A stretch of DNA of 64,000 nt from Ypsolopha sequella. Taxonomy: Eukaryota; Arthropoda; Insecta; Lepidoptera; Ypsolophidae. Below, piece after piece: positions 11,831-23,340 of the stretch. The stretch covers positions 14,508,001-14,572,000 of the forward strand of contig OW204012.1 of NCBI GenBank assembly GCA_934047225.1, written 5' to 3'. The position numbers were made by a program, and so were the translations under genes. Below the pieces are notes generated by a model that was not told the origin of the DNA, ran no database searches, and was given only the letters and a program-made list of their open reading frames with translations. Numbering within the stretch: the first letter of the stretch is position 1; each line of letters starts with the position of its first letter.

Positions 11831-13559
11831 CAGACGATTAATTCAGAGAGCAAAAAATTGTGTTGATCAGAAAAGCGGCTCAGCCAAAGCACTCCCCTTG
11901 TACTGTTCGCAATACTAAAAATAACGTTGCTAGATGGCGTTACTTGTCTCGCTGGAAATAAAATTTGTCTGAAATCGACGAAATATAGCATTTTACTTTT
12001 CTGGTTCATCATATTTATTTATTTTATGAATAAAAACATTTTCATAACGTCGCATCAGAAAATAGGTCTTTTTAACATTTTTTTCATTCAACTTTCGGTG
12101 GTAAGCTGGCAATCTAACTAAGCGTGCAGATGGTTATTCTGGATTCCGCAATCTATCCTTCCTTTATTTATCTATGGCCAAAGACACTTTACAACAAATT
12201 AGAGATGATGATAATCCAAAACACTATATCTCTAAACCAGAGTCAGGTCAACTACGGACTAAAAAATTAATAAGCTGAAAAATATTTACAGATTTGATAC
12301 GACTAACAAAAACTTAATCAACGCGGGCATAAGCTAGTACGAAAATAACCGTTTCACGTTCAGCAAAACTACACGCTAATTTCACGCTCGCTGCATAGAA
12401 TGGTGTAGTGACATATTTAACTTCACCACACTGTTATTTTATTTTATCCATCTTCATACTATATTACATTTACATCGATCGATATCTTATATTTATTATT
12501 ATTCAATTTCTCTCAAGAGGTAATAATTCGTCCCTTCCTTCTTATTATACTTTTCTTTTAATAATAATATCACTTGACGCTGACAAAACTGACCTTTTTT
12601 AAAAAGGAGTCCGTAAACCGTTTGGGACCGCAAATTTTGCCATTAAAAAAAAATGAGAGAATTTCTTAAGACGCGTAATTTTACTAGGTTCTGAATGGAC
12701 TAGTATCCAAAGCCGTTAAACAATGTATTAAAAAAAAAAAAAATTTACTGGGTTAGGTTAGGTTAGATTATAAAAAACCTACCTGACAGTTTACCTGCGA
12801 CCACAGAATAAGGAATACAAATAGAAACCTGGCTAAAATAATACGCGGAGAAAGACACCTATCCTTGATTTTCTTACGACATTTTAGTGCGTTAGAGAGA
12901 GATGGATATGTATTAGTTTTTTCTTAATTAGGTAGGTTGTCACTAGTTCGTTGCTTTGCTAGTGATGTAACAATGTCGATTTTTGACTACGATAAATAAA
13001 CCAAATCGAAATGAACCGCGACCAATCTCCTTACCACACATTATATCGTATCAAAGTGTGAAAAAAAAGAGAATGCAGTTGGCACCGACCTTTCTGGTGA
13101 CATCCTCTTGCTTTGGAAGGAGGCCAAGAGAATTAATAGCAAATTGGTATCTGTCTACCCCAGTGGGACACATGTTATATTGTGTAAATAAGGAATTAAT
13201 AAAAGGATATCTTTCGTTTAGCATAATATTTTTTATTAAGTACAAATTACTATATCGTAGGCAGGTAGGTACATAAGTTAAGTCCAAAATTGTGCTTGTT
13301 TCTAGTACAAAAAATGCTGTAGCTTGTATCAGAGATACAACCGTAAACTATTTAAGTAGATACTTTTTAGTCGCCTCTTAACTCAATCAAATAGATGTTC
13401 GTTGATGTCGCGTCTTTGTTCAATCAAGGAGGAAGGAATTAATCGCAACAATATAAATCATAATAATCATAGACTTATAGGATTCGTAATAATAATATTA
13501 TGTCAATGATGAGCGATGACAGCGCAATTACTACAGAGGTAATTTCAATTTTTTTTTTA

Positions 13560-13810
13560 TTTCTATCAAATAAACATCAACTTATCTTGAATAAAAACCA
13601 ATAACAAATAATGAACGATTAAAATACCTAATAACCTGTAATAAGAAATCAAATTATGCGCAGTTCAAGTCAATAAGCATTCCCAAAATTCATTTCACGA
13701 TAGAACTATCCTGTCAAAGTACTTTTATTGTCAACCACTAAGTACGAAAATGTCTTGATCTGCGGAATTTCTTCGTGAAGTCGATCACGGCAGTAACGTG
13801 AACGAACAGG
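13560..13810. repeat. Dispersed repeat, inverted partner at 42960-43160
   Basis: TTTTATTGTCAA, ACGAAAATGTCTTGATCTGC and TTCGTGAAGTCGATCACGG are found in reverse complement near 42985-43060 with small differences, and the similarity extends to the AATAAGAAATCAAAT block (43105-43145). No coding content. Confidence 0.6.
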
Positions 13811-14198
13811 CCTTTCAGAACGATTTGCGAACATAGAAGTATGCACTTTTCTAAACCACAGTCATCCATAGGTACTGGTTCTGTTGCCTAAAATTTAAAA
13901 ATTATCGAGTTAATATACTATAGTATAGTACAAGCACGTACCTACAAACAAGATTGATAATGCAATTATACATAATTATTTAAAGGTTACCAATGTGTCT
14001 GTATCTGGTAAATATAACGTTGGTAAGGCATCTGCTTTTAAAAGTCTCCATTTTAAATTTTCGTTTGGTCCAAAAGAATCCGACGTAAAGTGTTTCGAAC
14101 AAATATGACTGCTTTTTTTAATTGCCCAATTTGGTCAAATTATTCGTGTAAGCCATTCACTTTTTAATTCTTCCCTTTTTGGAAATCTGTAACAAAAA

Positions 14199-15315
14199 AT
14201 AAACTTTTAACAAAAAAATAGCAACCGACTTCAATAGTAACAGCAGTCATTCACTAAAAAGTTAATAATAATTCTATAAAGACCGATGGTACCGAAGCAA
14301 CACTTTTGCCGACTTCTTTCTTCCTGAAACGTTATGTTATCTAGAAGTCGGCGTTCTTATATTGGTTTCTATGTTGCTATATCGTAGGAAATACGCCGAC
14401 TTCTAGATAACATAATGTTTCAGGAAGAAAGAAGTCGGCAAAAGTGTTGCTTCGGTACCATCGGTCTTTATAGAATTATTATTAACTTTTTAGTGAATGA
14501 CTGCTGTTACTATTGAAGTCGGTTGCTATTTTTTTGTTAAAAGTTTATTTTATTTCACATTTTTTAGTGTTGCTGGGTTAAATTGTTAGGTATAGGTAGT
14601 TCTTGCAAACGTGGTGTTAATATGAAACGAAGTTCAAGTGAGTATAAGTAGCCATGTTTGAGTAGCTTCCTGCTATCAGCACCCTAACACAACATGATTA
14701 CCGCAATCTCGAGTTATGTGCTGTCATCCGTTGAAGAGTTCTACGGTGATGAAGCCAAGATCGAAATTCAGGTGAGTACACTTACAATTTTCAGCAATGC
14801 CCTGCAATGAGCACCCTAACACAAACTGGTTGCCGCAATCTAAAGTTATGTGCTGTCATCCGTTGAGGAGTTCTATGGTAATGAAGCCAGGATCGAAGGT
14901 CAGGTGGGTATTCTGATAATCTCCAAGTAATACCCTTGAATCAGCACCCTAACGCAGTGATTGCCGCAATCTCGAGTTATGTGCTCTGATCCGTTGAAGA
15001 GTTCTATGGTGAATATATTGATGAAGCCAGGATCGAAGGTCAGGTGGAAGAATGTCGATTTTCAAGTAATACCTTGTAATCAGCACCCAAGTACATAGCG
15101 ATTGCCTCAATTTTGAGAGATATGCTGTCATTTTCTGAGGAGTTCCACCGCCTATCTCTGAAGACCTTCATCAGATCATGACCAAACTCAAAATGGGACC
15201 TACCTGGAAGTATATTCTTTCAAACAAAAAAAGAATTGTTCAAATCGGTTGGGAAATGACGGAGTTATGGAGTAACAAATTGAGAACCGCCTCCTTTTTG
15301 AAGTCGGTTAAAAAT
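14199..15315. mobile_element. Left copy of a 1.1-kb element (palindromic head plus exon-like minisatellite)
   Basis: A 350-bp palindrome (14199-14548) begins AAACTTTTAACAAAAAAATA and ends with its complement; its arms contain GACCGATGGTACCGAAGCAA and AGAAGTCGGC. A run of four about 132-bp units follows (14696-15150), then a TCAAAATGGGACCTACCTGG block, ending TTTTTGAAGTCGGTTAAAAA near 15315. The same sequence is present in opposite orientation at 17524-18617, so the two make a giant inverted repeat spaced by about 2.2 kb. An older copy of the head lies near 25230-25390. The 60-residue frames at 14949-15131 (-) and 17750-17932 (+) are nearly the same and simply reflect the two copies. Confidence 0.8.
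14696..15150 (+). repeat. Minisatellite of exon-like units, about 132 bp each
   Basis: Four units start at about 14696, 14828, 14959 and 15100. In unit 1 an ATG opens MITAISSYVLSSVEEFYGDE followed by AKIEIQ and then CAG|GTGAGT, a good splice donor. Unit 2 keeps SYVLSSVEEFYG and ends CAG|GTGGGT but has an in-frame stop; unit 3 has a stop (VL*SVEEF) and a small insertion; unit 4 is more diverged. Each unit is preceded by a CAGCACCC-type block. The units look like duplicated copies of a short coding exon, now decayed. Confidence 0.6.
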
Positions 15316-17210
15316 ATAGCGATAACTCGCGCTGCAATGAGGGATTTTCTTTTATTTTTTTTTTACTCTTCCCTAGTCGCTGGATAGATGGCGCTGAACT
15401 TGGTAAGTTACTGCAAGGAACGGAACGTCACATAATTTTTTTGATTATTGCACTTGGATGTAATTTTGAGATCGTAAAACGAAACGTACATAAAAAAGTA
15501 ATTAATGTCATTGTCACATCACATCACAATGACATTTTGAAAAAAAAAATAATAAAAGAAAAAATTAGCAGTCTTTTTATGAGTTTTCTACGCCAGAAAG
15601 AAAATGTCCCAAGAGAAAAAGAAGAGAAGTCTGTGCCTTGTGGATTTGTATAAAAATGGAGGCATACATCTTTTCCCTAAAGATGAAAGTCGTAAAGCGC
15701 AATGAGTACAAGCCATGGTACATTTTAAACCTGGACGGACCATAACAAAGCATTCGCACATAATATGATCAGCACACATGTCATCAACCAACGAGCGTAT
15801 GTGACGTGACGTGACGTGACGCAATGTTTTTTTTTTCAATCGTTTTGGCTTTGGCACCTAGCAACGCGGTCAGTTCAACACCATCTACAGAGTTCTTGGA
15901 AACTATGTTTTTTTTTTAATACTCAAAAAGAAAACCTCTCATTAATCTATTATCCTTTATAGCACACCGTGCATAAAATGACCACTTTACGCACTTGTAC
16001 TATAAAAAATTATACGAAACTCGCGCGAGAAACTTTTTCTCGACTCGTGTGATTGCAAACTCACACTCGTCAGAAAACGTTTCATCGCTCTCGTATCGTA
16101 ATGTACTATTATGCACGGCTGCCGCGGGAACCAATGTTCGATAGTTTGCCACACGGACTTTAGTACATCACTATACGAAAAAACATAACCTCTCATAGTC
16201 GGCAGAAAATCTATATAAAACAGGCAAATATCGGTGTAGAATTGAACACGAGTATGATTTACAAGAACTACTATTATTGTTACTGAGTTTTAGGTATGAT
16301 CCTGCAACTTATCAACATAAAAACTATCAGAACTCACCGATGAAATGATATTGCTTCATTGTCAATCAATGTTCATTGTTGTTTTCTTTTCTTCCTGTAT
16401 GCGATTTACAGTCTTCAATCGCACAAGACATTTTATTACAATGTTAGAAAAACAATCAACACAAACAATAATAAATCACACTTTCACGAATTTTGAGAGG
16501 AAGAGCACCAAAATATTTAATTTCTCTCGGTGAAGCTGTAAACTTTCGCAAAATGCAATTGACATTTCGATGCCACCAAATTAAGATGTGATGCACGCAA
16601 CGAACGATATTACAACACAACGATACAATGATGAGACATATTTAATTTGATGGTATTATAATATTTGAAATACATCCAAATTGCATCCATCTGACATTTG
16701 TTTGGTTCAATCTAGTGACACACCAGGAAAAAATATAAAGTATGTGCGGTCCGCTGTTTCATTCACTCGTACACAGGAGTAATTTACGTTAGATGAGTAC
16801 AATGGCTAATGCCCAGTTCTTATTTTAGTCAGGCTTCTATTTGTATTCCTTATTCTGAGCCTGCGACATACAAATCATAGAGTATATAATTATACAAAAT
16901 GCATTTAACGGGCGACGCCCGGCGATCAAACTGAACGAGGCCCTAAAGTGACATTTGTGCTTCTGCTACTCAATAAGAGAGGGCGCTTTTGTTGTAATGT
17001 TTTTGTAGAAACAGGATTAGTGGCATATTTATTTATTTGCCACAGGATCAAAAGCGTAAATTTACGCCACTGCGCAGGATGACTCTAATTTTACAGAGAA
17101 AAATAGTCTTCAAAAAGATATGAAGACAATAAAAAAAAGAAATAGCTTAACCTAAAGTACCTAGTCCAGAAGATTAGGTTATAGTTAATAGAATAGAACT
17201 AAATTGAGAA
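15316..17210. other. Spacer between the two inverted copies, no gene recognised
   Basis: Contains A/T runs and a CGTGACGTGACGTGACG triplet run at about 15803. A 38-bp segment at about 16825-16865 (GGAATACAAATAGAA in complement) also occurs inverted at 12800-12840. Open frames here lack recognisable motifs. Confidence 0.5.
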
Positions 17211-17470
17211 CAGTAGCATAAGCATGAAAACATCTCCGTATAATTGATAGATTGATATAATCTTTATTTAGTCAGCACTATCAACAAAATAAGTCAAACA
17301 CATTTTAGGTACAAAACAAAACATGAAGTGCTGGGTAAAAAGGCCCTGACTCAGCATGTGTTGCAGCCAGTAGATTACAACGCTGTTATTATGCCAGATA
17401 ATTAATTGCGTTTCAAACTACATCAAAATCGCATGGAATCTGAAAACTGCCCCGAGCGGACAGTAGCAGA
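17211..17470. mobile_element. Second copy of the CAGTAGC MITE, split by an insertion
   Basis: CAGTAGCATAAGCATGAAAA and CATCTCCG match the left end of the element at 10144; the sequence resumes near 17404 with TTGCGTTTCAAACTACATCA. About 160 bp between (17243-17401) is foreign, and ATAATT is repeated at its two borders, as a target duplication would be. Confidence 0.65.
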
Positions 17471-17523
17471 TCCTATAAATTCCATATAACATTTTTCAAT
17501 GCATGTGCTCGTAAAGGCCCACT

Positions 17524-18617
17524 TTTTAACCGACTTCAAAAAGGAGGCGGTTCTCAATTCGACTGTATGTTTTTTTTTTTTTTTTTTTTTTTTTTTTTGG
17601 CGTTGTTACTCCATAACTCAGTCATTTCCCAACCGATTTGAACAATTATTTTTTTGTTTGAAAGAGTGTACTTCCAGGTAGGTCCCATTTTGGGTTTGGT
17701 CATGATCTGATGAAGGTCTTCAGAGATAGGCAGTGGAACTCCTCAGAAAATGACAGCATATCTCTCAAAATTGAGGCAATCGCTATGTACTTGGGTGCTG
17801 ATTACAAGGTATTACTTGAAAATCGACATTCTTCCACCTGACCTTCGATCCTGGCTTCATCAACATATTCACCATAGAACTCTTCAACGGATCAGAGCAC
17901 ATAACTCGAGATTGCGGCAATCACTGCGTTAGGGTGCTGATTCAAGTGTATTACTTGGAGATTATCAGAATACCCACCTGACCTTCGATCCTGGCTTCAT
18001 CACCATAGAACTCCTCAACGGATGACAGCACATAACTTTAGATTGCGGCAACCAGTTTGTGTTAGGGTGCTCATTGCAGGGCATTGCTGAAAATTGCCAG
18101 TGTACCCACCTGAATCTCGATCTTGGCTTCATCACCGTAGAACTCTTCAACGGATGACAGCACATAACTCGAGATTGCGGTAATCATGTTGTGTTAGGGT
18201 GCTGATAGCAGGAAGCTACTCAAACATGGCTACTTATACTCACTTGAACTTCGTTTCATATTAACACCACGTTTGCAAGAACTACCTATACCTCACAATT
18301 TAACCCAGCAACACTAAAAAATGTGAAATAAAATAAACTTTTAACAAAAAAATAGCAACCGACTTCAATAGTAACAGCAGTCATTCACTAAAAAGCTAAT
18401 AATAATTCTATAAAGACCGATGGTACCGAAGCAACACTTTTGCCGACTTCTTTCTTCCTGAAACATTATGTTATCTAGAAGTCGGCGTATTTCCTACGAT
18501 ATAGCAACATAGAAACCAATATAAGAACGCCGACTTCTAGATAACATAACGTTTCAGGAAGAAAGAAGTCGGCAAAAGTGTTGCTTCGGTACCATCGGTC
18601 TTTATAGAATTATTATT
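17524..18617. mobile_element. Right (inverted) copy of the 1.1-kb element
   Basis: Reverse complement of 14199-15315: it begins TTTTTAACCGACTTCAAAAA, carries a long poly-T near 17570-17598, then the minisatellite units in complement (about 17740-18190) and the palindrome from 18333. The palindrome is cut after TTATAGAATTATTATT at 18617, where a different element begins, so this copy was broken by that later event. Confidence 0.8.
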
Positions 18618-19650
18618 GGGTTGGATTTAGTATCGTTTGGCAGTTGTATGGGGGTGAAAGTGGTTAAAGCTGGTAAAGGGGGGGTCCCCGATTATAACGC
18701 TATCACACTTATTAAAAGGTAATGCACATTTTTCGAGAAATAAATGAAAATTGTTTCTTACCTAAAATCAGGTAAAAGGCGAAAACGGAACGTTAAAATG
18801 GGCGTTTGACAACCAAATCTGTCCTAGTTTATTGTCTGTGGTGCAAAATATTGTGCAATAACGATGAAACGGAACGCAAAAAAATAAAATGCGTCTTGTG
18901 TTACTGTCATTCGTAATTCGTTTATTCATTCCGTTTCTCCTCGAGTTCCGTGAATGTTGTCCCTGTGCTGTGTGGTGTTTTTGTTTTGGTTTTCTTCGAC
19001 GACTTTGGCTTGTTTCCTGGACTTGTTTGCATTTCTGATTGAAATCCTGCTCAAAACGAGGTTAGTGTACCCCACTTCATGATTAAAATAGGTTAAATCT
19101 GTTTCAAAACCGAATCAGAGCACCCCGACTCTATACAGTCTTGTGGCTACTACCCCTAGAGTGTATATAAAAAGCCGAAGGCGCGAAGGGAGGGCAGCCC
19201 CCGCCCGCCGTAATAAAGCTTAGGCACCTGCGTGAGCCGTAGCGGCTGAGGCTGGTCGCCGAAGGCGACCAACAAGCCGAAGCTGTGGAGGCGAGCACAG
19301 GTGCCTGTGCTTTGTTACGCAAGGGCGAAGGGGCTGCACTTCCCACAGCGCCGTAGCCGATGCAGAAGTGAATTTGTGATATAAAAGTGACTTCAGTATT
19401 GATAGGTTCAAATGGTTCAAAAATTTTGCACTCCCAGCTTATAAGGAAGTTCTTCCATCTCCCCCCACCTTTACTCTAAAAATATAACCTGAATTTGTTG
19501 ATTATAACCTCAAAAAAGTAAAAAATTATTATAAAAAAACGATGCATTACCTTTTAATGGGGGGGGTACCAGGGGGTAGGGGTCCACCCCCCCCACCCTC
19601 CCCCCACCCCCACTCCCCCCTCCGCCTGCCAAACTATACTAAATTTTAAC
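18617..19650. mobile_element. About 1-kb element with imperfect TIRs and a structured GC-rich core
   Basis: GGTTGGATTTAGTATCGTTT and GGCAG at the left are mirrored by CTGCCAAACTATACTAAATT and TTAACC at about 19627-19650. Just inside the right end is a G-run then C-run tract (19559-19620). The middle holds a GC-rich hairpin-bearing segment (19213-19312). AGGTAATGCA-like blocks recur inside both ends. It truncates the 1.1-kb element on its left. Confidence 0.55.
19213..19312 (+). other. GC-rich segment with nested perfect hairpins
   Basis: An outer 9-bp stem, AGGCACCTG (19222-19230) with CAGGTGCCT (19298-19306), encloses a hairpin AGCCG-TAG-CGGCT (19235-19247) and a hairpin GGTCGCC-GAA-GGCGACC (19254-19270). 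The layout is cloverleaf-like, though it has no tRNA B box. It may be a repeat-internal structured RNA or a palindrome-rich patch of a transposon end. Confidence 0.5.
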
Positions 19651-19664
19651 CTTTGTTTGCAATG

Positions 19665-19940
19665 GTTGGCTAACCTGCAGCTTTTCCTGTGTACCATAGA
19701 TGTTATACTTTTTTTTCCACTGTTTAACGGCTCTGGATACAATCCTTTTGAGCCAATCATAATTTAAAGTTCACAAGATTATATTTGTTTTCATTTCCTC
19801 ACACTATGCATTGAAAAACGTAGTATGATACACGGGCGTAAAAGCAATAAATTACTCGGTTACGTTTAAAACACTCGCTACGCTCGTGTTTTAAATTGTC
19901 CTCGTAATTTATTCCTTTTGGCCCTTGTAGCATAAACTAC
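19665..19940. repeat. Dispersed repeat with internal palindrome (partner inverted at 39923-40215)
   Basis: GCAATGGTTGGCTAACCTGC, the AACGGCTCTGGATACAATCC block, CACTATGCATTGAAAAACGT and GTAGCATAAACTACTATTA match the reverse complement of 39923-40215. It holds a palindrome around AAAACACTCGCTACGCTCGTG flanked by AATAAATTAC/GTAATTTATT. Confidence 0.75.
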
Positions 19941-20814
19941 TATTACGTAAATGCAACCGAATAAAACAGTAATGATTTCATGCTTAGGTTACAGGCCGCC
20001 CTAAATAGGTGACATATATACTCGTATATTGAAGAAGGGCAATGTCAAAGGTACCCGGAATTTTTGTTTTATTCTTTCTACCAGTATGATACAAAGATGT
20101 TTCTATTTGTTGTCAAGGAGTCTGCCATACTGCAATAAGGTAAAAAATTACAACATCAAAAGCGGTTTTATACGTAGCTACATTGTTTGACCACCGCTGT
20201 TATAATATTACATTATAACACCGTAATTCTGCGCTGTGATTGGCCAAATTTATTATAACATCGCTAGAGAACCAATCACAACATATTAACGATATGTCTT
20301 AATTTCTTAAGCCACACTCTCTTTACCCTTCTTGCTTCTGATTGAGCTCAACCATATATAGCCTACACTATTAAAATTATCTTCGGGCTTTGCCCTCCTA
20401 AACTTGTAAATTTAGGATTCTTCGTCTAATAAAAATAACAATGGCACAGGTCAACCCGGATAGAATAATAAATGCTCAAATGGCATCTATGAACCTGAGT
20501 CTTCGCGGTTGGCAGGATCCGAGACAGCCGAAAAAAAAAAAACACAGACGAAATAACAGAAATCCAGTTTTAATGCGGGTGTTGCCTAAATATGCGTCAA
20601 ATTGTTTTTGATGTTCGGAGATAAAGTATTGTGTGCAACTGCACATAATTAGACATTAGGACACTCGTGCAATCTATTATGAAACTCTGCACTTATTTCA
20701 TTTCGTAAGCAAGCAGTCAAGCACTCGTGTTCTAATATCTCACATTATGCAACAGTTGTAAAAATATATACTATTATTAATATCACAAAAAGAAAAAATA
20801 TAAACACTTAAATT
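19941..20814. other. Intergenic, nothing recognised
   Basis: AT-rich DNA with a TTATAATATTACATTATAA palindrome at about 20200. A short segment at 20640-20665 (ATAATTAGACATTAGGACAC) recurs near 45486. Confidence 0.45.
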
Positions 20815-21816
20815 ATGTAGGTACCTAAACTGCTGCCGTTAATTCGAGAGAATGATGACAGATGGAGTGTGGCGATATCTCGAAAAAATACTACAAGTCA
20901 ACAAGAGCTTCTTCACGACAAAAATAAATAAAGGCACGTTAAAAAAATATCAACGGTACAACAAATGGGACGAAATAAATCCAAATCATGATTATTTAAA
21001 CTTTTTTTATAAATAAAAACCCTGGAATAGAATATATATACGATCTTATTATTTGGTAAGGTATATCAGTTTTATAATACGACAACACTGCCTTACACCG
21101 CAGATATTATAAACCTTTTTCTGAAATGTCGATTCAAAAAGTCGAGGATTCATACTGCAGGCATTATGATTGCTGATTTGACAGAAATAATGAGCAGAAG
21201 GAAATTTTAGTTATAGCACGAGCTCTTTGAAAGGTGACATTTATTTATACAGCCAAACTACCATATTGGCAAGTAATAATAATAAATCAGCAACACGGAT
21301 CGTAATACTTTTTGCTAATTTTGCCAAATAAAATGTTGACTTCCTATAGTAACTGACTCGGAGCTGGACTCGGGAAAACGATAAAAACAAATTAACGAGT
21401 TTCACAAAAAGGGTAATAGAACATTGATCACTTAGATACAGAGTCTTAATTGAATATGATTTCCGCTACATAAATAAAATGACAACCTCTATATAAGGTT
21501 CTTAAATTCAAGTGAACACAGTATCGCTAATAGACAACTTTTCGCCAAAAATAATATTTTTTGCGCTTTTTTTTAACTTTTACGTAGAAATTGAGTGAGC
21601 TGATTCATTAAGTTTTGTACTAGGAAGTGGAAAATATATACGACAAAAATACTTTTTATTAACAAATGGGACCTTTTAACGATATACAATTTACCCTAAA
21701 ATCATCATGATAAATATAAAATATTAAAATGCAAAACAGTAAAAAAAAGTTTTTATCCCCTGACATTTGCAAACGTCACCATTCTCTCGAATGAACGGCC
21801 GGAGTTTAGGTAGGTA
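20815..21816. mobile_element. About 1-kb element with roughly 45-bp TIRs
   Basis: TACCTAAACTGCTGCCGTTA and ATTCGAGAGAATG at the left are mirrored by CATTCTCTCGAATGAACGGC and CGGAGTTTAGGTA at the right. Sub-terminal CAAATGGGAC blocks also match in inverse. No long open frame inside, so it is non-autonomous. Confidence 0.7.
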
Positions 21817-22978
21817 ATGAAACATTTTAGGAAAGTAACAGGCGATGTTATCACTTGAAGCAATCTCTTCCAACCAATTTTTATGTTGAAAAGGAACTGT
21901 TTTTGAAAGATTAATGAAACGGTGATGTACTAATAATTGTGATATGGATTAATCAATTAACATTAATAATCATCCAATAAAAAAGAAAGAAAGAAAATGG
22001 AAATTTATTGCCAAAAAACATAAAAAGATAAACTTAAACTAAATTAAGAACATTTTATAATAATATTTTACTAGAACAGAATTTAATAACTATAATCATA
22101 ATCATTTTATTTATAATTTTCATTACATAATTTTTATTAACACTATAGACAGTTTTGGGAAGTGGATGCATGCTCAGCAAATGCTGTCTGTAAAATGTAA
22201 AAAATTACAAACGGCGCTGGTTTTCAGCATGTACCATGGCAGTTGACATATATTTCGCTGATTTTAGAGAAGCGCATGCAGTATACCTACATTAAAAATA
22301 TTTAAAAAGTAATAAACGCTAATAATTTACACATTTACATACAAGAACAGAATAATTTAGCCAAGTGCGAGTCGGACACGCGCACAAAGGGTTCGGTACC
22401 ACCACACAACACGGGTACGGAAATCTAAAACCACTGGTAAATAACGACAATATTAATGCACGCGGCGCAAAAAACCAGGTTGCTAAAATTGTAGCGCCTG
22501 ACAATCAATTCGCCATCTGAGTACGGAACCCTAATATTTATGATTTACCTTAGAATATGTAAATAATTTGACCAAATATGAAACTTGTATGTATTACTAT
22601 TTTTAAGATAGTACTGAAACAATAAACGTAAAAAAAAGAAAACTTTTCTAGGTTTTTTGTACGGGGACTACCCTTAGTTTTTATTTTTTATTATTGTTCG
22701 CCATAGTGGAGGCCATAGTAAATGTTTTGTGTGAAAATTCTACATGGATACCTATAACGGGTGAAGCGTGACAGACGGATAGACAGACGAACAGACAGAC
22801 AGACAGACTGGGTCCCATTTGGCACGGAACTGATACGGACCTCTAAACTTCAAACTTTTAATATGTTGATACTTAAGTATCAAGATTAAAAAAATATATA
22901 TATAATTAGTCCCTTCATGCCCTGCCGTTGGGCATACAAGTGTTAAATGTTAAAATTAAACGAATAAAGTAAGTATAT
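21817..22978. repeat. Repeat-rich DNA including a partial GGCCAAGTGCGAGTCGG family copy
   Basis: At 22355-22530 and 22650-22860 lie two diverged parts of the family best seen at 40511-40806: AGCCAAGTGCGAGTCGGAC, GGGTTCGGTACC, and AGACAGACAGACAGACTGGG before GGCACGG. No gene. Confidence 0.6.
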
Positions 22979-23188
22979 GATTTATATAAAAACGGCTCAC
23001 CTCAATACGTGTTATGATCGGGAAAGCCGACCAGTTTCAGCAGATTTAGGCTGCCTTCATCTGTGTGAGGCGTAACGTCGTCGCGTAAACGTCTTTACTC
23101 GCCCAGACGAAGGCAGTCTAAATCTGCTGAAACTGGTCGGCTTTCCCGATCATAACACGTATTGAGGTGAGTCGTTTTTATATAAATC
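22979..23188. mobile_element. Near-perfect fold-back element, about 80-bp arms
   Basis: GATTTATATAAAAACGGCTC...GGGAAAGCCGACCAGTTTCA...GGCTGCCTTC is mirrored by GAAGGCAGTC...GTCGGCTTTCCCGATCATAA...TTTTTATATAAATC, with only a few mismatches by eye. A 50-bp GC-containing loop separates the arms. No coding content. Confidence 0.85.
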
Positions 23189-23340
23189 ATGAATTATCCT
23201 CAAGCCTCATTTAATTCTATAAAAGTAGGTATAATTAGTTATTATTTACATCAAATATTATTGTTAAAGTTAATAAAAAATCATCTTTTAAATAATTATC
23301 AATTGTGTAGTACATTTTATTATATATAAAGTCCATTGAC

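Larger units (their letters stand above)
10320..14198. other. Intergenic, repeat fragments only
   Basis: Contains a weak inverted repeat at about 10610-11025 (CCACGAGTC.AACTCC at both ends, with GGTTAATGCGCGCGGC mirrored by CGCGCATTAACTAATG), a Helitron-like fragment at 11575-11830, a three-unit GGTTAGGTTAGGTTAG run at 12751, and a dispersed repeat at 13560-13810 that recurs inverted at 42960-43160. No gene is supported. Confidence 0.5.

Noticed and set aside
17561..17598. Poly-T run as a retroposon tail
   Set aside because: It lies inside the right inverted copy where the left copy has a normal junction; simplest reading is slippage expansion of a short T run.
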